Part shown: in pieces, positions 11,550 to 23,454 of the stretch
Position numbering within the stretch: position 1 is the stretch's first letter
Layout of the letters: each line of letters opens with the position of its first letter
Assembly (NCBI RefSeq): GCF_024679245.1
Contig: NC_090178.1
Span: 5,674,202-5,738,201, forward strand
Origin: Pseudorasbora parva
Lineage: Eukaryota; Chordata; Actinopteri; Cypriniformes; Gobionidae
Direction of reading: 5' to 3'
Length of the DNA: 64,000 nt
Translations under genes and position numbers: made by a program
The notes under the pieces: model-generated
Told to the model about the DNA's origin: nothing
Databases searched by the model: none
The model's input: only the letters and a program-made list of their open reading frames with translations

Positions 11550-12418
11550 TTGGCTTCATCACTTGGTCTCCTCTCCACCAATCAGCTGGTGTGTGGTGAG
11601 CGTTCTTTGGCTGCCGTCGCCTCATCCAGGTGGATGCTGCACATTGGTGGGGTTGAGAATAATTCCCTCTTCTATGTAAAGCACTTTTATTATTCAGAAA
11701 AGCGCTTTATAAATGTAGTGAATTAATGGGAGACTCTGATTGGTTTATTGCACGTTACACCCAAAACACACCCATGGCTCATTAAGAGACCAGGTACAAC
11801 CTAGTCCTTTTGGACCATGTTGGCCATCCGTTTTTTCCGTCGTTAAACCAGCAAAAGTGCCCAGGTATCCAATTCAGACCATGCACTCAGATTGTTGAAA
11901 TAGGGCTCTGAATGTAATCATTTTGAAAGAAGCAAAATTAACGCAAAAAATTGCAATAGGAAGAACAATCTTGCTGAGGAAATTGCTATTATTCACATGC
12001 TCTGCATAAATCAATAGATTCTCAACGCCGGGAAATATCCTCTAAAAGTGTTTAATAATGCTCTCCCCTCCCGGCCTTGGCCGCAGAGATCTTGGCAGTT
12101 TCCCCGCAGCAAGAAAGCGCCGCAGCGTGTTGAATACGAGTCACTGAGCAGTACGTCCAGAGGTCACGGCTGTACGGGTCCAGAAATCACTCTTTGAGAT
12201 GTAGAATGTACCATAAAGGAGTCATGCATTTCATTAGTTCTCCAAGGACCATATATTGTGCCAAAACATCAATAATTTCCCTCTTTCTGTCCCTTAGAAT
12301 TTTACTTTTAAGTTTCATACACTAGAAAATATATTGTATTTGAATTGCATATGCAGTTTGCATGCATTTGGATCACAGTGTTAACAAACTAACTTAATGT
12401 GAGGCATATTTGTCAGAT
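11550..12418. repeat. Local tandem duplication, copy B (869 bp)
   Basis: Second copy of 8994-9870, same orientation. It carries the same SINE tail, the same 'gtccagaggtcacggctgta' segment and the same end 'tttgtcagat'. Confidence 0.95.
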
Positions 12419-12494
12419 GTATATATGATAAATACATAAACCTGGTTAATGTGTATTTACAACACATGCAGTGTATTACTATTATAGAAATTGT

Positions 12495-12781
12495 GGAAAC
12501 ACTTTACAATAAGGTTTCATTAGTTAACTACATTAATTAATATGAACTAAGAAAGAATAATACTTTTATAAGAATAATACAGCATTTATTCATCTTAAAA
12601 TCACACGTATTTGTTTACATTTTTTATGCACTGTGAGTACCATGAACAAACAATGAACAGTTATACATTTCTTAACTAATGTTAAATAAATACTGTAACA
12701 AATGTATAGCTTATTGTTAGTTAATTTTAGTTAATAAAATAACTTATGTTAACAAATGAGAGCAAATTGTAAAGTGTTACC
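12495..12781. mobile_element. MITE with CACTTTACAATAAGG ends
   Basis: The left end reads 'aaacactttacaataaggtt' and the right end is its complement 'aattgtaaagtgttacc'. The interior is made of 'ttaactaatgtta'-type motifs. This is a widespread fish repeat family. Other copies or ends here are at 15027-15947, 16957-17991, 38843 and 49760. Confidence 0.75.
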
Positions 12782-13018
12782 AAAGTTTTACCAATCTTTT
12801 ATTTTTGTACGACTGAAAAATATTATGTATGTTAAAACGGTGTAATCCAAACGGATGAAATTACAAATTTCAAATACATAAATCTTAAATTTAGGCCTAA
12901 GTATATAGTGCAACGAACAAAAGATCATTTTTTGGCATCCTCATGCATTTGTATGTGTTTGGTCCCCTCTAATTTCAAAGCTTCCCAACACCAGCATTGA
13001 AATGTGATCTTGCTATAG

Positions 13019-13228
<210 letters not shown>

Positions 13229-13936
13229 TAACGTGTTTTATGGAAATAATTGGAATTGGATTTAATGTTTAATCACATGAACTGCAGCCAAGGTCTGTGT
13301 TAAGGAGAAATGATCACCTGTGTAATGGGCCATGTTTGAAACCAAGGGCATAAAAATAAAGGTGGAAAATAAAATAAAGGTGATCCATAGACACTCAGAG
13401 TTGTGAGTCCACCTAATGGACATTGATTTTCAGTCAGGATTAGTCAAAGAAGACAGATGCTATGTGTTTTCTGAGACCATCCATCTGTGTTTATAGATCA
13501 TCTCAGATATAGACACACGTACCACATATACACATCAGATGAGTCAGTTTGATGTTTCATTGAGCATTGAGATGTTTGAGATGGGAGCATATAAAAAGAA
13601 TACATTATAAAATGTGACACTCTCCATCATTTTGAGTCGCTTTGACTCAGAAACCTAATTGTTTCATTCATTAAAATGAAAAAGAAAGCCAGCTTTCTAA
13701 TATTATAGTTATTGTGCTTTATTAATTCAAATACAAATATATTGAAATGGTACAAAATATCCTCTTCTCTAGTTCATTTTTGTAGTTAATCAACTGTGAC
13801 AATCCATGGACTTAACTAGTAGGTAACAGTATTTTCTACTTGTAGTAAAGACGAGGGCTTAATTGAATTGACTTGTTCTGAAACGCTGAGTTTTTAATGG
13901 TTTGCATTTACATTAATTACATTTTTTTACAATTTT

Positions 13937-14131
13937 GGGTTACACTTTCTCACTCTTAATTGCTTATTAGCATGCATATCGCCTGTTTATTAGTACTTAT
14001 AAATCACATATCAATGCCTTATTCTGCATGACCATATTCTACATACCATTTTAAATATTAATAAGCTGTAATTAGGAGTTTAAATTTTTTTCACAAAAAA
14101 GTGAAAATTGGACCCTAAAGTACAGTGTAAC
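13937..14131 (+). mobile_element. MITE of the 'gcatgcatat...attggaccctaaa' family
   Basis: It contains 'ttgcttattagcatgcatat', 'ccttattctgcatgaccat' and 'aattggaccctaaagtac', with ends 'gttacactttct' and 'acagtgtaac'. An inverted relative lies at 20155-20384. No coding capacity. Confidence 0.65.
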
Positions 14132-14139
14132 TGAATTCT

Positions 14140-15020
14140 GTTTTGTAAGCATGACCATATACTTTTCATATTGCGTGACCAGACAGTCTGTATGTAATTT
14201 GATTAGCTATGTTGGCTCATTACAGAATTCATCTCTGAGAGATGTGAACACAAACAGGATTGCTTGTGCTTTACTTCTGCACAAGAGTGTGTATAGGGTT
14301 CTGCTCTGCCTCTGTCTCTCACTGTAGATGGAGTTTGTTGTCCACCATTTCTGATGAATCTATCAGTATAGCTCAGCCGTCTCCAGTGATCTATCCCTGC
14401 ATTCATGCACAGAGGGAATGTGTGTGTTCTGGATGTAGATTTATCTCATCCATCTCCTTCCCTGAGTTTCCGGGGGTTACACCACCTGCAGATAAGGGTG
14501 GGTGATTGGAAAACCCACTTTTGCGAAACGGCCACGGTGGCAAGGCATGTGTAAATCACCCCCGACAGCATGAGGTGGGGAAACATCACAGGCCTTCGCT
14601 GCGGCTAACTGCAGGATTTACAGCTATAGAGCTCGATTTGTTCAAAGGAAGAAGTTCCTCTTTTTGTGATAGTTGATAGAATCACTTTCTCTCTTTTGGC
14701 AAAACATTATAATATGACAATAACTATTATCTCCAATGTTTACTGAAAGCATGGGATCGCTTATATTTTCATTATTATTATCTTATTATAAAAAGTAAGA
14801 CAAAATAAGGTTTAAAATATGCTAAAACGGCAAAAATCAAGATTTAAGCTGAAATGTCTGTAATTTCTGTAATTTCTGTAGACCTAAAAAAGGTCATGTA
14901 AATTAAAACCTTAAATCAGTTGAATTTTTGTAATTTATATATGAATTTTATCAAGCTCTAAAATATTTTATTGGGTTTCTATTTGTGAATAAATTACTAG
15001 TATTAGAAGTTTTATTTTTA
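14140..15020. other. Unique intronic sequence
   Basis: No mobile-element ends, coding similarity or tandem arrays recognised. The overlapping open frames on both strands at 14203-14505 have no known domain. Confidence 0.4.
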
Positions 15021-15026
15021 ATCAAA

Positions 15027-15947
15027 ATAATTTACAATAAGGTCCCATTAGTAAATTGAGTTAAAATGTCATCGACTATGACATTAAGAAGCTCGGGCTT
15101 GTTGTGAAGAGGCACTAGCTTGGCAACCATGACATTAAGAAGCTCAGGCTTGGCGGCCTTGTCATGAAGAAGCTCGGGTTTGGCGGCCATATTGTGAAAA
15201 GGCTCTGGCTTGGCGGCCATGTCATGAAGAAGCTCTGGCTTGGCGGCCATGTGACCATGTCATGAAGAGGCTCTCGCTTGGCGGCCATGTCATGAAGAAG
15301 CTCTGGCTTGGCGGCCATATTGTGAAGAGGCGCTGGCTTGGCGGCCATGTCATGAAGAAGCTCTGGCTTGACGGCCATGTGACCATGTCATGAAGAGGCT
15401 CTGACTTGGCGACCATGACATTAAGAAGCTCAGGCTTAGGGACCATGAACTTAAGAAGCTTGGGCTGGGCGGCCATGTCATGAAGAAGCTCGGGCTTGGC
15501 GGCCATGTCATGAAGAAGCTAGGCTTGGCGGCCATGTTATGAAGAAGCTTGGCCTTGGCGGCCATGTCATGAAGAACCTCAAAACACATGACAAAGGAGC
15601 ACATGGCAGGATCGCATGACTAGAAAAAGGGAATCAGGTGGACACAGGAACCATGACAGTGAACATAACAAAATAAGAACATGAACCAAAACCAAAACTA
15701 TACATTACACATCTTTGTTTGGATTGTGATTTAAAGGTGTGGTTGTCCGTTTAAATTACTAGAGATATTTTATGTTTTGAGGCCATTTTGGCTAAATAAA
15801 CAACAATTAAATTAGCTAAAACGGAGAAAAAAATCGGAAAACATTTAGAAAATCTGACAATTTGGTTGTAAAAAAAAATGGCATTCAGAATCGGCCATGT
15901 AAAATAATGAATCGGTGCCTTGTGGAACCTTATTGTAAAGTGTTTTT
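15027..15947. mobile_element. CACTTTACAATAAGG-family element carrying a minisatellite
   Basis: The left end 'atttacaataaggtcccatt' and the right end 'ggaaccttattgtaaagtgt' are inverted copies of the MITE termini seen at 12495. The interior holds the 30-bp minisatellite at 15078-15580 and unrelated sequence, so the two ends may flank later insertions. Confidence 0.55.
15078..15580. repeat. 30-bp minisatellite, about 16 units
   Basis: The unit is approximately 'gaagaagctctggcttggcg' plus 'gccatgtcat'. A few units carry a short extra 'gtgaccatgtcat' segment. Because 30 is divisible by three, open frames survive; the minus strand reads as a ten-residue MAAKPELLHD-like repeat. There is no start context, splice context or similarity to suggest that it is translated. 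Confidence 0.92.
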
Positions 15948-15949
15948 GA

Positions 15950-16955
15950 AATGTAATATGTGTTGTTTATCAGTTATCTGCCATAACATGAAAAAAATAT
16001 TAGCTTATCAGTATCAGCTAGAATTGTAAAATCATTTCATATCTACTGTTTTTAAAATTTAAAATGTGCCATCAATACATTTTTTTAATGTAATTTTCAA
16101 AGGTAAATTTGCAGCAAACCACACGATATTCCTGCCAGCAAACATTTTCCTGTGATTATTAATATTATGAAATATAATTATTATTGTTAGAATTTTAAAA
16201 TGGCATGTGCTATGAACAACTTTAAGTGAACGTTAGATGACGGCGAACTTTGTGAAATTAAAAATGTACATGTTATTCTGTGCAATGCTCATTTCAAAAT
16301 TCATATAAGGGTTTATATGATGCTAAGAGAGTAAAAATTTGATCAGCGTTCATTACACACTCTGCTGCTCAGTAAAGGTGACCCACATATCTTCATATGT
16401 ACGTATGCTTCATCAAGCGAGACTCATTTGAAGGTTCATATCATATGTATTATGCATCTATATGACTTCAAAAACCAGTGGATTTATGCAAACTACTCAA
16501 AAACGACAGACTGGGCTGTAATTTCCCGCTCTGTGGATTGTTCTAACAAGCCATGACTACAGATGAATCTCTTATTCCAATTACCAACAGAACATCGGTC
16601 AGCTGTATCGCCCTAGTTAGTATGAAACCAAAGGCCTTCATATTACTGCTGTATGTAAAAGCACTTATGTTAATTTACTGTAAAATCCAGCAGATTTTTA
16701 TCCATCAGTCGCTCTGCTTTGATGCACATTTATTGGTAATTGGCCTAGAAGCACAGAGCGGATTGTATTGCTTTTGTTAGCAAGAGGCATAGAACTAATG
16801 ATCTGTGTGTCTTTGCATGTTTTTGTCAGTGCCCAGGTAAAAAATATTATTTTCGTGGTAGGTATGTTTGTCTAAATATTTCTAAACAAGATATCTAATC
16901 CTTAAAACAAGATACATTTCCTGGAAAAGTAATATTGCATTAGATATTTGCGTAA
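15950..16955. other. Unique intronic sequence
   Basis: AT-rich. The open frame at 16553-16780 has no recognisable similarity. Confidence 0.4.
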
Positions 16956-16956
16956 T

Positions 16957-17991
16957 TCTTTACAATAAGGTCTCATTTGTTAATAGCTAACAAGAACTAA
17001 TAATGCGCAATATGTTTCTTTTAACCATTTATTATCTTTATGCGTTTGTTATTGACAGTAAAACTGTAATACTTCTTTTTTTCATGTCAGTTCACAAGCC
17101 AAATGTTGACAAATACAACTTTGAATTTTTTTAATGTATTATTACAGTAAATGTTGAAATGACCATTGACTAAGATTAAATAAAGGCTGTCGTTAATTGA
17201 CTATAGGGGTTGGCAATATCACGATTTTAGATTGTGAATGATTAAAATGTCTCCACAATCTGCCTTTAAAGAGAGAGCGTATTCTATCAGTTGCAGTTCT
17301 GGCGTCGCAGCGGTAGGGTTACGCTCATGTGCATGACCTTGCAGTTCTTGATCTTCATGAAAGTTTATTATTTGCATGCTTTTGAAAGCCTTGCCAGTTA
17401 ACCTTTTTATTTACACGCTGTTCTGACATGCTCTTTTATGAGCGTGCACATAAACGCCTGTCATATGGTTTATGAGTACTGAACTAAGTTCTCTTTTGTG
17501 TCTTATTGTGCTTAAACTGTCAAATACACACAAGGTTTACATAAACACAGTCATTTATATCTTAAGTGAATGTAAATGTGTGTCAGTATGATACGCATGT
17601 GTATCAGAATATTAGATCCGTGCATTAGGTCTTAAAGTGACAGCAGCCTAATAAACATACTGTCGTCTGTCATTAATGTCGACAACATTATTTTGCTGAG
17701 TTGCTAAGAATTTCCTACTAAATCAAGGCGGTATTTGACTCGGTAAGCGTGGTGAGAGTGACATTGGATGGCAACATCCCCAGTGCATTATGGGTATTGA
17801 ACTTGCCTATTTGGCAAAAGGGAAACAACAGCCTTTTCTCCAGTTTTCTCTGGTCAGGTAGCACTGATTTCAAAACATTTGCGCCTTTCTACTGCATAGG
17901 CAGCCAAGTTTTATTGACAGCCCATTTTCCCCGCAGTGAAGTACCCCTTTAACTAATGTTAACTAATGAAACGTTATTGTAAAGTGTTACC
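16957..17991. mobile_element. CACTTTACAATAAGG-family MITE split by an insertion
   Basis: The left part (16957-17202) begins 'tctttacaataaggtctcat'. The right part (17951-17991) ends 'attgtaaagtgttacc'. The intervening 17203-17950 is unrelated to the family and starts 'aggggttggcaatatcacg', ending 'gtacccctt'. It looks like a second element inserted in the first. Confidence 0.6.
17203..17950. mobile_element. Putative DNA transposon inserted in the MITE at 16957-17991
   Basis: The ends read AGGGGTTGGC on the left and, inverted on the right, AGGGGTAC. The left interior 'caatatcacgattttagatt' resembles hAT-type termini. No clear target duplication, so the boundaries are approximate. Confidence 0.45.
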
Positions 17992-17999
17992 CACTGACT

Positions 18000-18640
18000 G
18001 TCCCAAGAGTAAGCAGGTAAGCACCATCCCTTTCTATTCTATTTATTTGACGGATTTGATTGCTAAAGCCTGTCCACTATGCACCTGCAATATCTTGAAA
18101 TATTCTGAATATTACCATTAAGGCAGTTATGTCAAAAGCCTACAGCCTATTTCTCTGAGGAACAGCCCGTCTTTGAATTGCCGCAAGAGCAAATCACTGC
18201 TGACAGAAGGGTATTAGCTTGCAGCTCTTTGTCATTCCTTCACCTCTGTCAGCCCGCAGGATTCGTCTTTACATAAATGTTTTATCACTCGAGCTACAGC
18301 GATCGTATCAAACCTTTCAGGACGTAAGAATGACCTGAATAAACACATTGCACAAAGACTTTTTGGATCATTTTCCTGCTGTGAATCATGTGCTGCATTA
18401 TTGATACAGTCATTAAGTTAGCACATACAGTACATATTCAATTTAGCATTGTCTATCTTCCTCGCTGTTTTATTTACAGAGCAACAGACATGCTGTGTCG
18501 ACCTGCATTTATTTCCAACCTCCTGCCAATAAAATCGAGGAATCCTCCCAGTCAGAATGCGCTTAAATAGACCCTCAGTTCACTGACAGCCTCTGGCAGG
18601 AGAAAGTGGACCGTTTCTGGTCTAGAGAACTAGAGTAAAG
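18000..18640. other. Unique intronic sequence
   Basis: No repeat ends, coding similarity or tandem structure seen. Confidence 0.35.
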
Positions 18641-18898
18641 AGGAAATATTGGGTCCATCCACTCCTGCGATTGCGTAGAGGAAGGAGAGTTCCACTTCCT
18701 TATCAAAGAGCTGCGGGATTATCCAGACCGATTCAAAGTTTACTTTAGAATGTCAGGGGCTCAGTTTGATGCTTTGCTAGCGATACTGGAGCCACATATT
18801 AAAAAGAAGACCACCAATTTCCATGAATCAATTGATCCTGAACAGAGACTGGCAGTACGTGACTTCAATGGATCCGCACGTGCGCTCACACATTACTA
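18641..18898 (+). pseudogene. PIF/Harbinger nuclease (HARBI1-like) fragment, frameshifted
   Basis: Frame one (18641-18676) reads KYWVHPLLRLR. After a frameshift, 18681-18857 reads GEFHFLIKELRDYPDRFKVY, then FRMSGAQFDALLAILEPHI, then TTNFHESIDPEQRLAV. This is the N-terminal signature of Harbinger DDE nucleases (WVHP..., GEF, YFRMS..QFD.LL, I.PE.RLA). The sequence then diverges and stops at 18896-18898, where the family would continue with LRFLATG. The catalytic triad is absent. An inactive remnant with no visible terminal repeats. Confidence 0.88.
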
Positions 18899-19149
18899 GA
18901 GTGTGTCAGTGCATACGGAATGCAAAAGATGCAGAATATCGAACCTGCTCTGAATTGTTTTGGTGATGTGCGATCATTTTGCATGCAAATTTTGGACTCA
19001 GTGTGCAGAGGCCTTAGCTCGGCATTTAAAAAAATTATTCTATGATTGCTTTAAATAGGCTGTAGCATCAAATATGAAGTACAATGCTGTTTTGCATTCT
19101 AAAAACAGTGAATCTAATAACCATACAGGGAAAATTTCAGTTCAGTTAA

Positions 19150-19560
19150 AGGGTTAGTTCACCCAAAAATGAAATGTATATCATTAATGACTCACCCTAA
19201 TGTCGTTCCACACCCGTAAGACCTCCTTTCATCTTCAGAACACAGTTTAAGATATTTTAGATTTAGTCCCAGAGCATATGCAGTCTATGCACACTTCACT
19301 GTCCAGGTCCAGAAAGGGAATAAAAACATCATCAAAGTAGTCCATATGAGACATCAGTGGGTTAATTAGAATCTCTTGAAGCATCGGAAATACATTTTGG
19401 TCCGAAAATAACAAAAACTACAACTTTATTCAGCATTGTCTTCTCTTCCACGTTTGTTCATCAAATAAAGATTCGATGCGAATCATGAATCAATCCGCTG
19501 ATTCATAACCGTTTGAATCTGCAAAGTTACAACGCTTAAAGTTCAGTGCAAAGGGATATG
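19150..19560 (+). mobile_element. MITE of the 'gggttagttcacccaaaaatg' family, copy 1
   Basis: The head 'gttagttcacccaaaaatga' with 'ctcaccctaatgtcgttcca' is one of the most common cyprinid interspersed repeats. The distal part (about 19305-19500) is repeated at 43156-43450: 'gtccagaaagggaataaaaa' and 'aatctcttgaagcatcg'. Confidence 0.75.
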
Positions 19561-19574
19561 TTTTATTTTACAGA

Positions 19575-19915
19575 AGTCGCTTTTTAAAGAATTAGTTCAC
19601 TTTAAAATGAAAATTTCCTGATAATTTACTCATCCCCATCTTATCCAAGATGTGTCTTTTTTCTTCAGTCGAAAAGAAATTAAGTTTTCCAGGATTTTTC
19701 TCTATACAAGCTATTTCAATGGCAACCAACTTGTTGAAGGTCCAAATTAATGCAGTTTCAAGGGGCTTTTTTAAGGGCTTCAGAGGCTCTGCACGATCCC
19801 AGCTGAGAAATACGATGTTATCTAGCAAAACGATTGGTCCTTTGTACAAAAATGTGCACACTTTTTAACCACAATGGCTTGACTTCAGTGTTATGATTCT
19901 TCACAGAATATGACG
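19575..19915 (+). mobile_element. Cyprinid interspersed repeat ('agttcactttaaaatgaaa' family)
   Basis: It contains 'tgataatttactcatcccca', 'cttcagtcgaaaagaaatta', 'tccaggatttttctctata', 'gcacgatcccagctgagaaa' and 'ttttaaccacaatggc'. These are recognisable blocks of an abundant carp/zebrafish repeat. The open frames on both strands here are within the repeat and are not genes. Confidence 0.7.
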
Positions 19916-20154
19916 TCATCACACCAGAAAGGTCATAAGCTTTTTTTTTTTTTACAAATATTTTCACAACATTGCATTTTTGATCCAGTTAGGCTACATC
20001 ACAGTACAACATTTGTAAAACATTCTACAAACCAAGAATTTCTTGGTTTATGTATATAGATTATTAAAAAGCATTATCGATATCAACTTGGAATTTTGAT
20101 TAAAGTTACATATTAGTCACACATACATCTTAAAAACAAAACTAGGTCACATTT

Positions 20155-20384
20155 AGTTTAGAGTCGATGACATTTGCCTCAACAAACACCTATTTACTGA
20201 TTATTAATGGTTAGTAAAGTAGTTGTTAAGTTTAGGCACTGGATTTAAGGGATGTAGAATAAGGTAATGCAGAATAAGACAATTATATAGCCTTTATAAT
20301 ACTTATGAACAGCCAATATCCGAGTAATATGCATGCTAGTTAACAGTGAGAATTGGACCCTAAACTAATGTGTTACCTAAAACT
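20155..20384 (-). mobile_element. MITE related to 13937-14131
   Basis: Shares 'atgcatgctagttaacagtg', 'aattggaccctaaac', 'gtagaataaggtaatgcag' and 'acttatgaacagcc'-type blocks with the same cyprinid MITE family. Segments occur in mixed orientation, so the copy is rearranged. Confidence 0.6.
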
Positions 20385-21740
20385 AAAGTAGCCATAATGT
20401 TTGTGGAACATTTTGTTTTGGTTTTAAATCAGGGCAGAGTTCTAAATTTTCTTTATGAAAAAAAAATATATATAATTTTTTATTTGGTCTTTTGTTTGAT
20501 TTTAGGGTGAAGTATACCTGAACATGTTCTTGACAGTTTTTATGAGATTCACCCTTGATGTACGCAAGATGAAACAAACATTTACATTTGCATTTTTTGG
20601 TGAACTGTCCCTTTTTAGTACAAATTGGCTTGCCGTGCTGGATTATAATCAGGGCGAATGAGTGATGTTATCCTCTTCTTCCATCCGCAAAAAAGCATCG
20701 GAAGGATGCAAATTTCAGGCATATAAAGAGCCGAAAGCTTTCCAGATCGGGCCCATCTCTCGTCATAAGACTTTCGATCGCTTCTGCAGAAAACGCTGTT
20801 TATGGGCTAAAGGCCATTGCTTTAAACAATGAGAGCGCTATTGATCCCAGAAGGCCGCACCCACAATCAATGCTTTCCCAGAAAGTTGAGCCTTCTGCAG
20901 AACCGAGTTTGAAGTTGATTTGTGGGTCCAGGCCGAAGGCGAGTCTCTCGGTCACCATCGGCCGTAAAATTCATGACAGCCGCAGTACCGGGGTTATGAG
21001 CTGTGCTCTGAACGTTTGTCCTCTCCTGAACATCCAGTCAGTTTTGAGTCTCAATTCAGGCTCTGTCCCAATTCACGTACTGACCGTAATATACAGAATG
21101 CAGTTATTACTAGGCTACTATTCAGGAAAAAGTATTCTGCAGCAACCCATACAGAATGCCATGTTTATTAGTCGAAAATTTGGATGTGCCTGTCTTTTTT
21201 TATTTTGAATTTAGATATTGTAAGACAATGGATCATCTGTCTAGAATGCCAGAATATCATTGAATATAAATAACACAGCAGCTGCTACACTTGATTTGGG
21301 TTTTTTCCCCCAATGAAAACAAAGCAGGTGTCTGGGCAACAGATGCCCAAATGTTGTTTGTTCACATCTAGTCCTTACTGCTTGTTATACAGAGATAAAA
21401 GCGTGGGATGAGAGGAAGAGGGTAAATTATTTTTGATCATATCTTCAGGGGCTACAGCTGCATTTGTCATGCAGAGAGAGCGACGAGCATTCGGCGAGTG
21501 TTGACCATGCGTTTCTTTATTTGAAACTTTGAACCTACTACTCATTTTCACTTAGTCATCATCTTAATCGCCAAACATCTTTAATGGTGTTAGAAACATC
21601 TTAATTTACATTTTAAGAGGTCATACATTTTTGGACAGAACACAGGAATAGCAATAAAGCCTAATGTGATTATTAAACTTTAAAAGGCTATGCTTTTATT
21701 AAATAAATATGAGTGCTGGGCCACCCCGTCACCCCATTTT
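20385..21740. other. Unique intronic sequence
   Basis: No coding similarity. The open frame at 20870-21208 is a mixed-composition frame with no domain. Confidence 0.4.
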
Positions 21741-21795
21741 AAAGGGGTCATGAACTGCAATATTTTATAGGTTTTTATATGTTTTCGGGTGCACT

Positions 21796-22820
21796 TAAAG
21801 GTGGGATAAGTGTAATTTCAAAACCGTTTTAGAAAAAGGACTCAGGCCAAGAGGAATAACAAACTTGTAGCCAATCAGCAGTAAGGGGCGTATCTACTAT
21901 TGATGGTGAGAAGAGCTCTCGCTCTCGCTCTGTGCACGTCATTATTCAACACACACGAGTCACACATGACGGACATTAGCCGAGAACTAGTCTAATATAT
22001 GCTGCTTGACTATGCTCATGTGTCATGTTCGCTTGTTAGTCCATTTGCGAACGTATTGTGTCTCACTTCAGCGATGATAATGGCTCGTTCATTTCCACAC
22101 CGTATGGAGCATCTAAATCTCCTCACTGTGTGCTTCAAGCATCAGCTCACACAATGTCTCCGACAAGTAAGATACTATACTCCTAATATATGTTTGCTTA
22201 CTCTTTTCATGATCTATATAACCCTTATCCAGTCATAATTGTAATATGTCGTTAGTTGGACTGTCGGCTCGTGCTATAGAGTTGTTCATGAGAACAGTTT
22301 GTGATTTTGTGATCGCTATGACTCTAATCTTGTCATAATTGTAATGTGTCGTTAGCTGGACTGTGTGCTTGTGTACTATCGAGTTGTTCACAAGAACGGT
22401 TTGTGTGTGTCTTTGTGATTGCTGTAACTCTAATCTTGTCTTAATTGTAATATGTCGTTAGCTGGACTGTGTGCTCATGTACTATTGAGTTGTTCATGAG
22501 AACAGTTTGATTGCTGTAACTCTAATCTTGTCATAATTGTAATATGTCGTTAGCTGGACTGTCGGCTCGTGTACTATCGAGTTGTTCACAAGAACGGTTT
22601 GTGTTTTTGTGATAGAAGGGATGACTTTTTCATTGAATATTCGACCTGGATTAGATACAGAGATTCTGCCATAGCCGTTGATGCCTCTGCTCTGGGTTTA
22701 CGTATGTGTGGGGCGGCGCTATCAAAATAGGGGCGAGACCCTTTTGGGGGTAGGGGCGTGTTTGTTTTGGTGATTTGAAATATCAACAACGGTTACCAGA
22801 TAGCACTTACTCCACCTTTA
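21796..22820. mobile_element. Putative non-autonomous DNA transposon with TTAAAGGTGG ends
   Basis: The left end 'ttaaaggtgggataagtg' and the right end 'cacttactccacctttac' are inverted copies (TAAAGGTGG, then a GTAAGTG-like block). A truncated 'aaaggggtcatgaactg' element abuts on the left. The interior holds a four-unit tandem repeat. Confidence 0.6.
22220..22614. repeat. Tandem repeat, four units of roughly 90-115 bp
   Basis: Each unit has 'cataattgtaatatgtcgtt', 'gctggactgt', 'gagttgttcatgagaac' or 'gagttgttcacaagaac', and 'gattgctgtaactctaatc'. Units differ in length because the 'tttgtgtgtg' spacer varies. Confidence 0.9.
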
Positions 22821-22893
22821 CTCCACCGTTTTTTACATTAAAAAAAAATCCAAATTTAGAAATTATTTTAGCCATCTCATTTGAACGCTCTGT

Positions 22894-23155
22894 CTGCTGT
22901 GAAACTTCAGTGTAAACGCCCACTGCTGTGATTGGCTGCTGTGAGACTCCAGTGTAAACGCCCACTGCTGTGATTGGCTACTGTGAGACGTGAGTGTAAA
23001 CGCCCACTGCCGTCATTGGCTGCTGTGAGACTCCAGTGTAAACGGCCACTGCCGTGATTGGCTGCTGTGAGACTTCAGTGTAAACGCCCACTGCCGTGAT
23101 TGGCTACTGTGAGACGTGAGTGTAAATGCCCACTGCCGTCATTGGCTGCTGTGAG
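22894..23155. repeat. 42-bp minisatellite, about six units with ATTGG in each
   Basis: The unit runs 'ctgctgtgagactccagtgt' plus 'aaacgcccactgctgtgatt' plus 'gg'. Variants (actcc, gtgag, cttc) recur in a regular order, giving a hint of a three-unit higher-order repeat. Each unit contains ATTGG, an inverted CCAAT box; any regulatory role is speculation. Confidence 0.92.
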
Positions 23156-23454
23156 TTTTGGGGCGAGTCCAGAACTCAGTCACTGATAAACTATATAATT
23201 GAATCACAGTTTAAATAACAGATTATTTTCATCCTACTGAGAGGAACTGTGACGTTGAGCATTTAGTCACTGTTTTAAAACAAAAAGTAGGCCAAAAGTT
23301 TTTAATGCACTCCTACATTTTTTAAGTAAGTGTCAAGCCCTGGTAAAGGATATGACCGGCTGAGATTTATATAGGTGAGAAACAATCCAGCGGAAACCTC
23401 CCGCGATCTCTTTTGAAACGAATTCGGAAGTAATGTAAACTGCAATTCATCGAC

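Noticed and set aside
15032..15604. Repeated MAAKPELLHD-type protein on the minus strand
   Set aside because: It is a direct translation of the 30-bp minisatellite, appears in several overlapping frames, and has no upstream exon or promoter signals.
22894..23155. Regular direct repeats that might suggest a CRISPR array
   Set aside because: Units are contiguous without unique spacers, and this is a vertebrate genome; it is a minisatellite. The same applies to 15078-15580 and 27550-28510.
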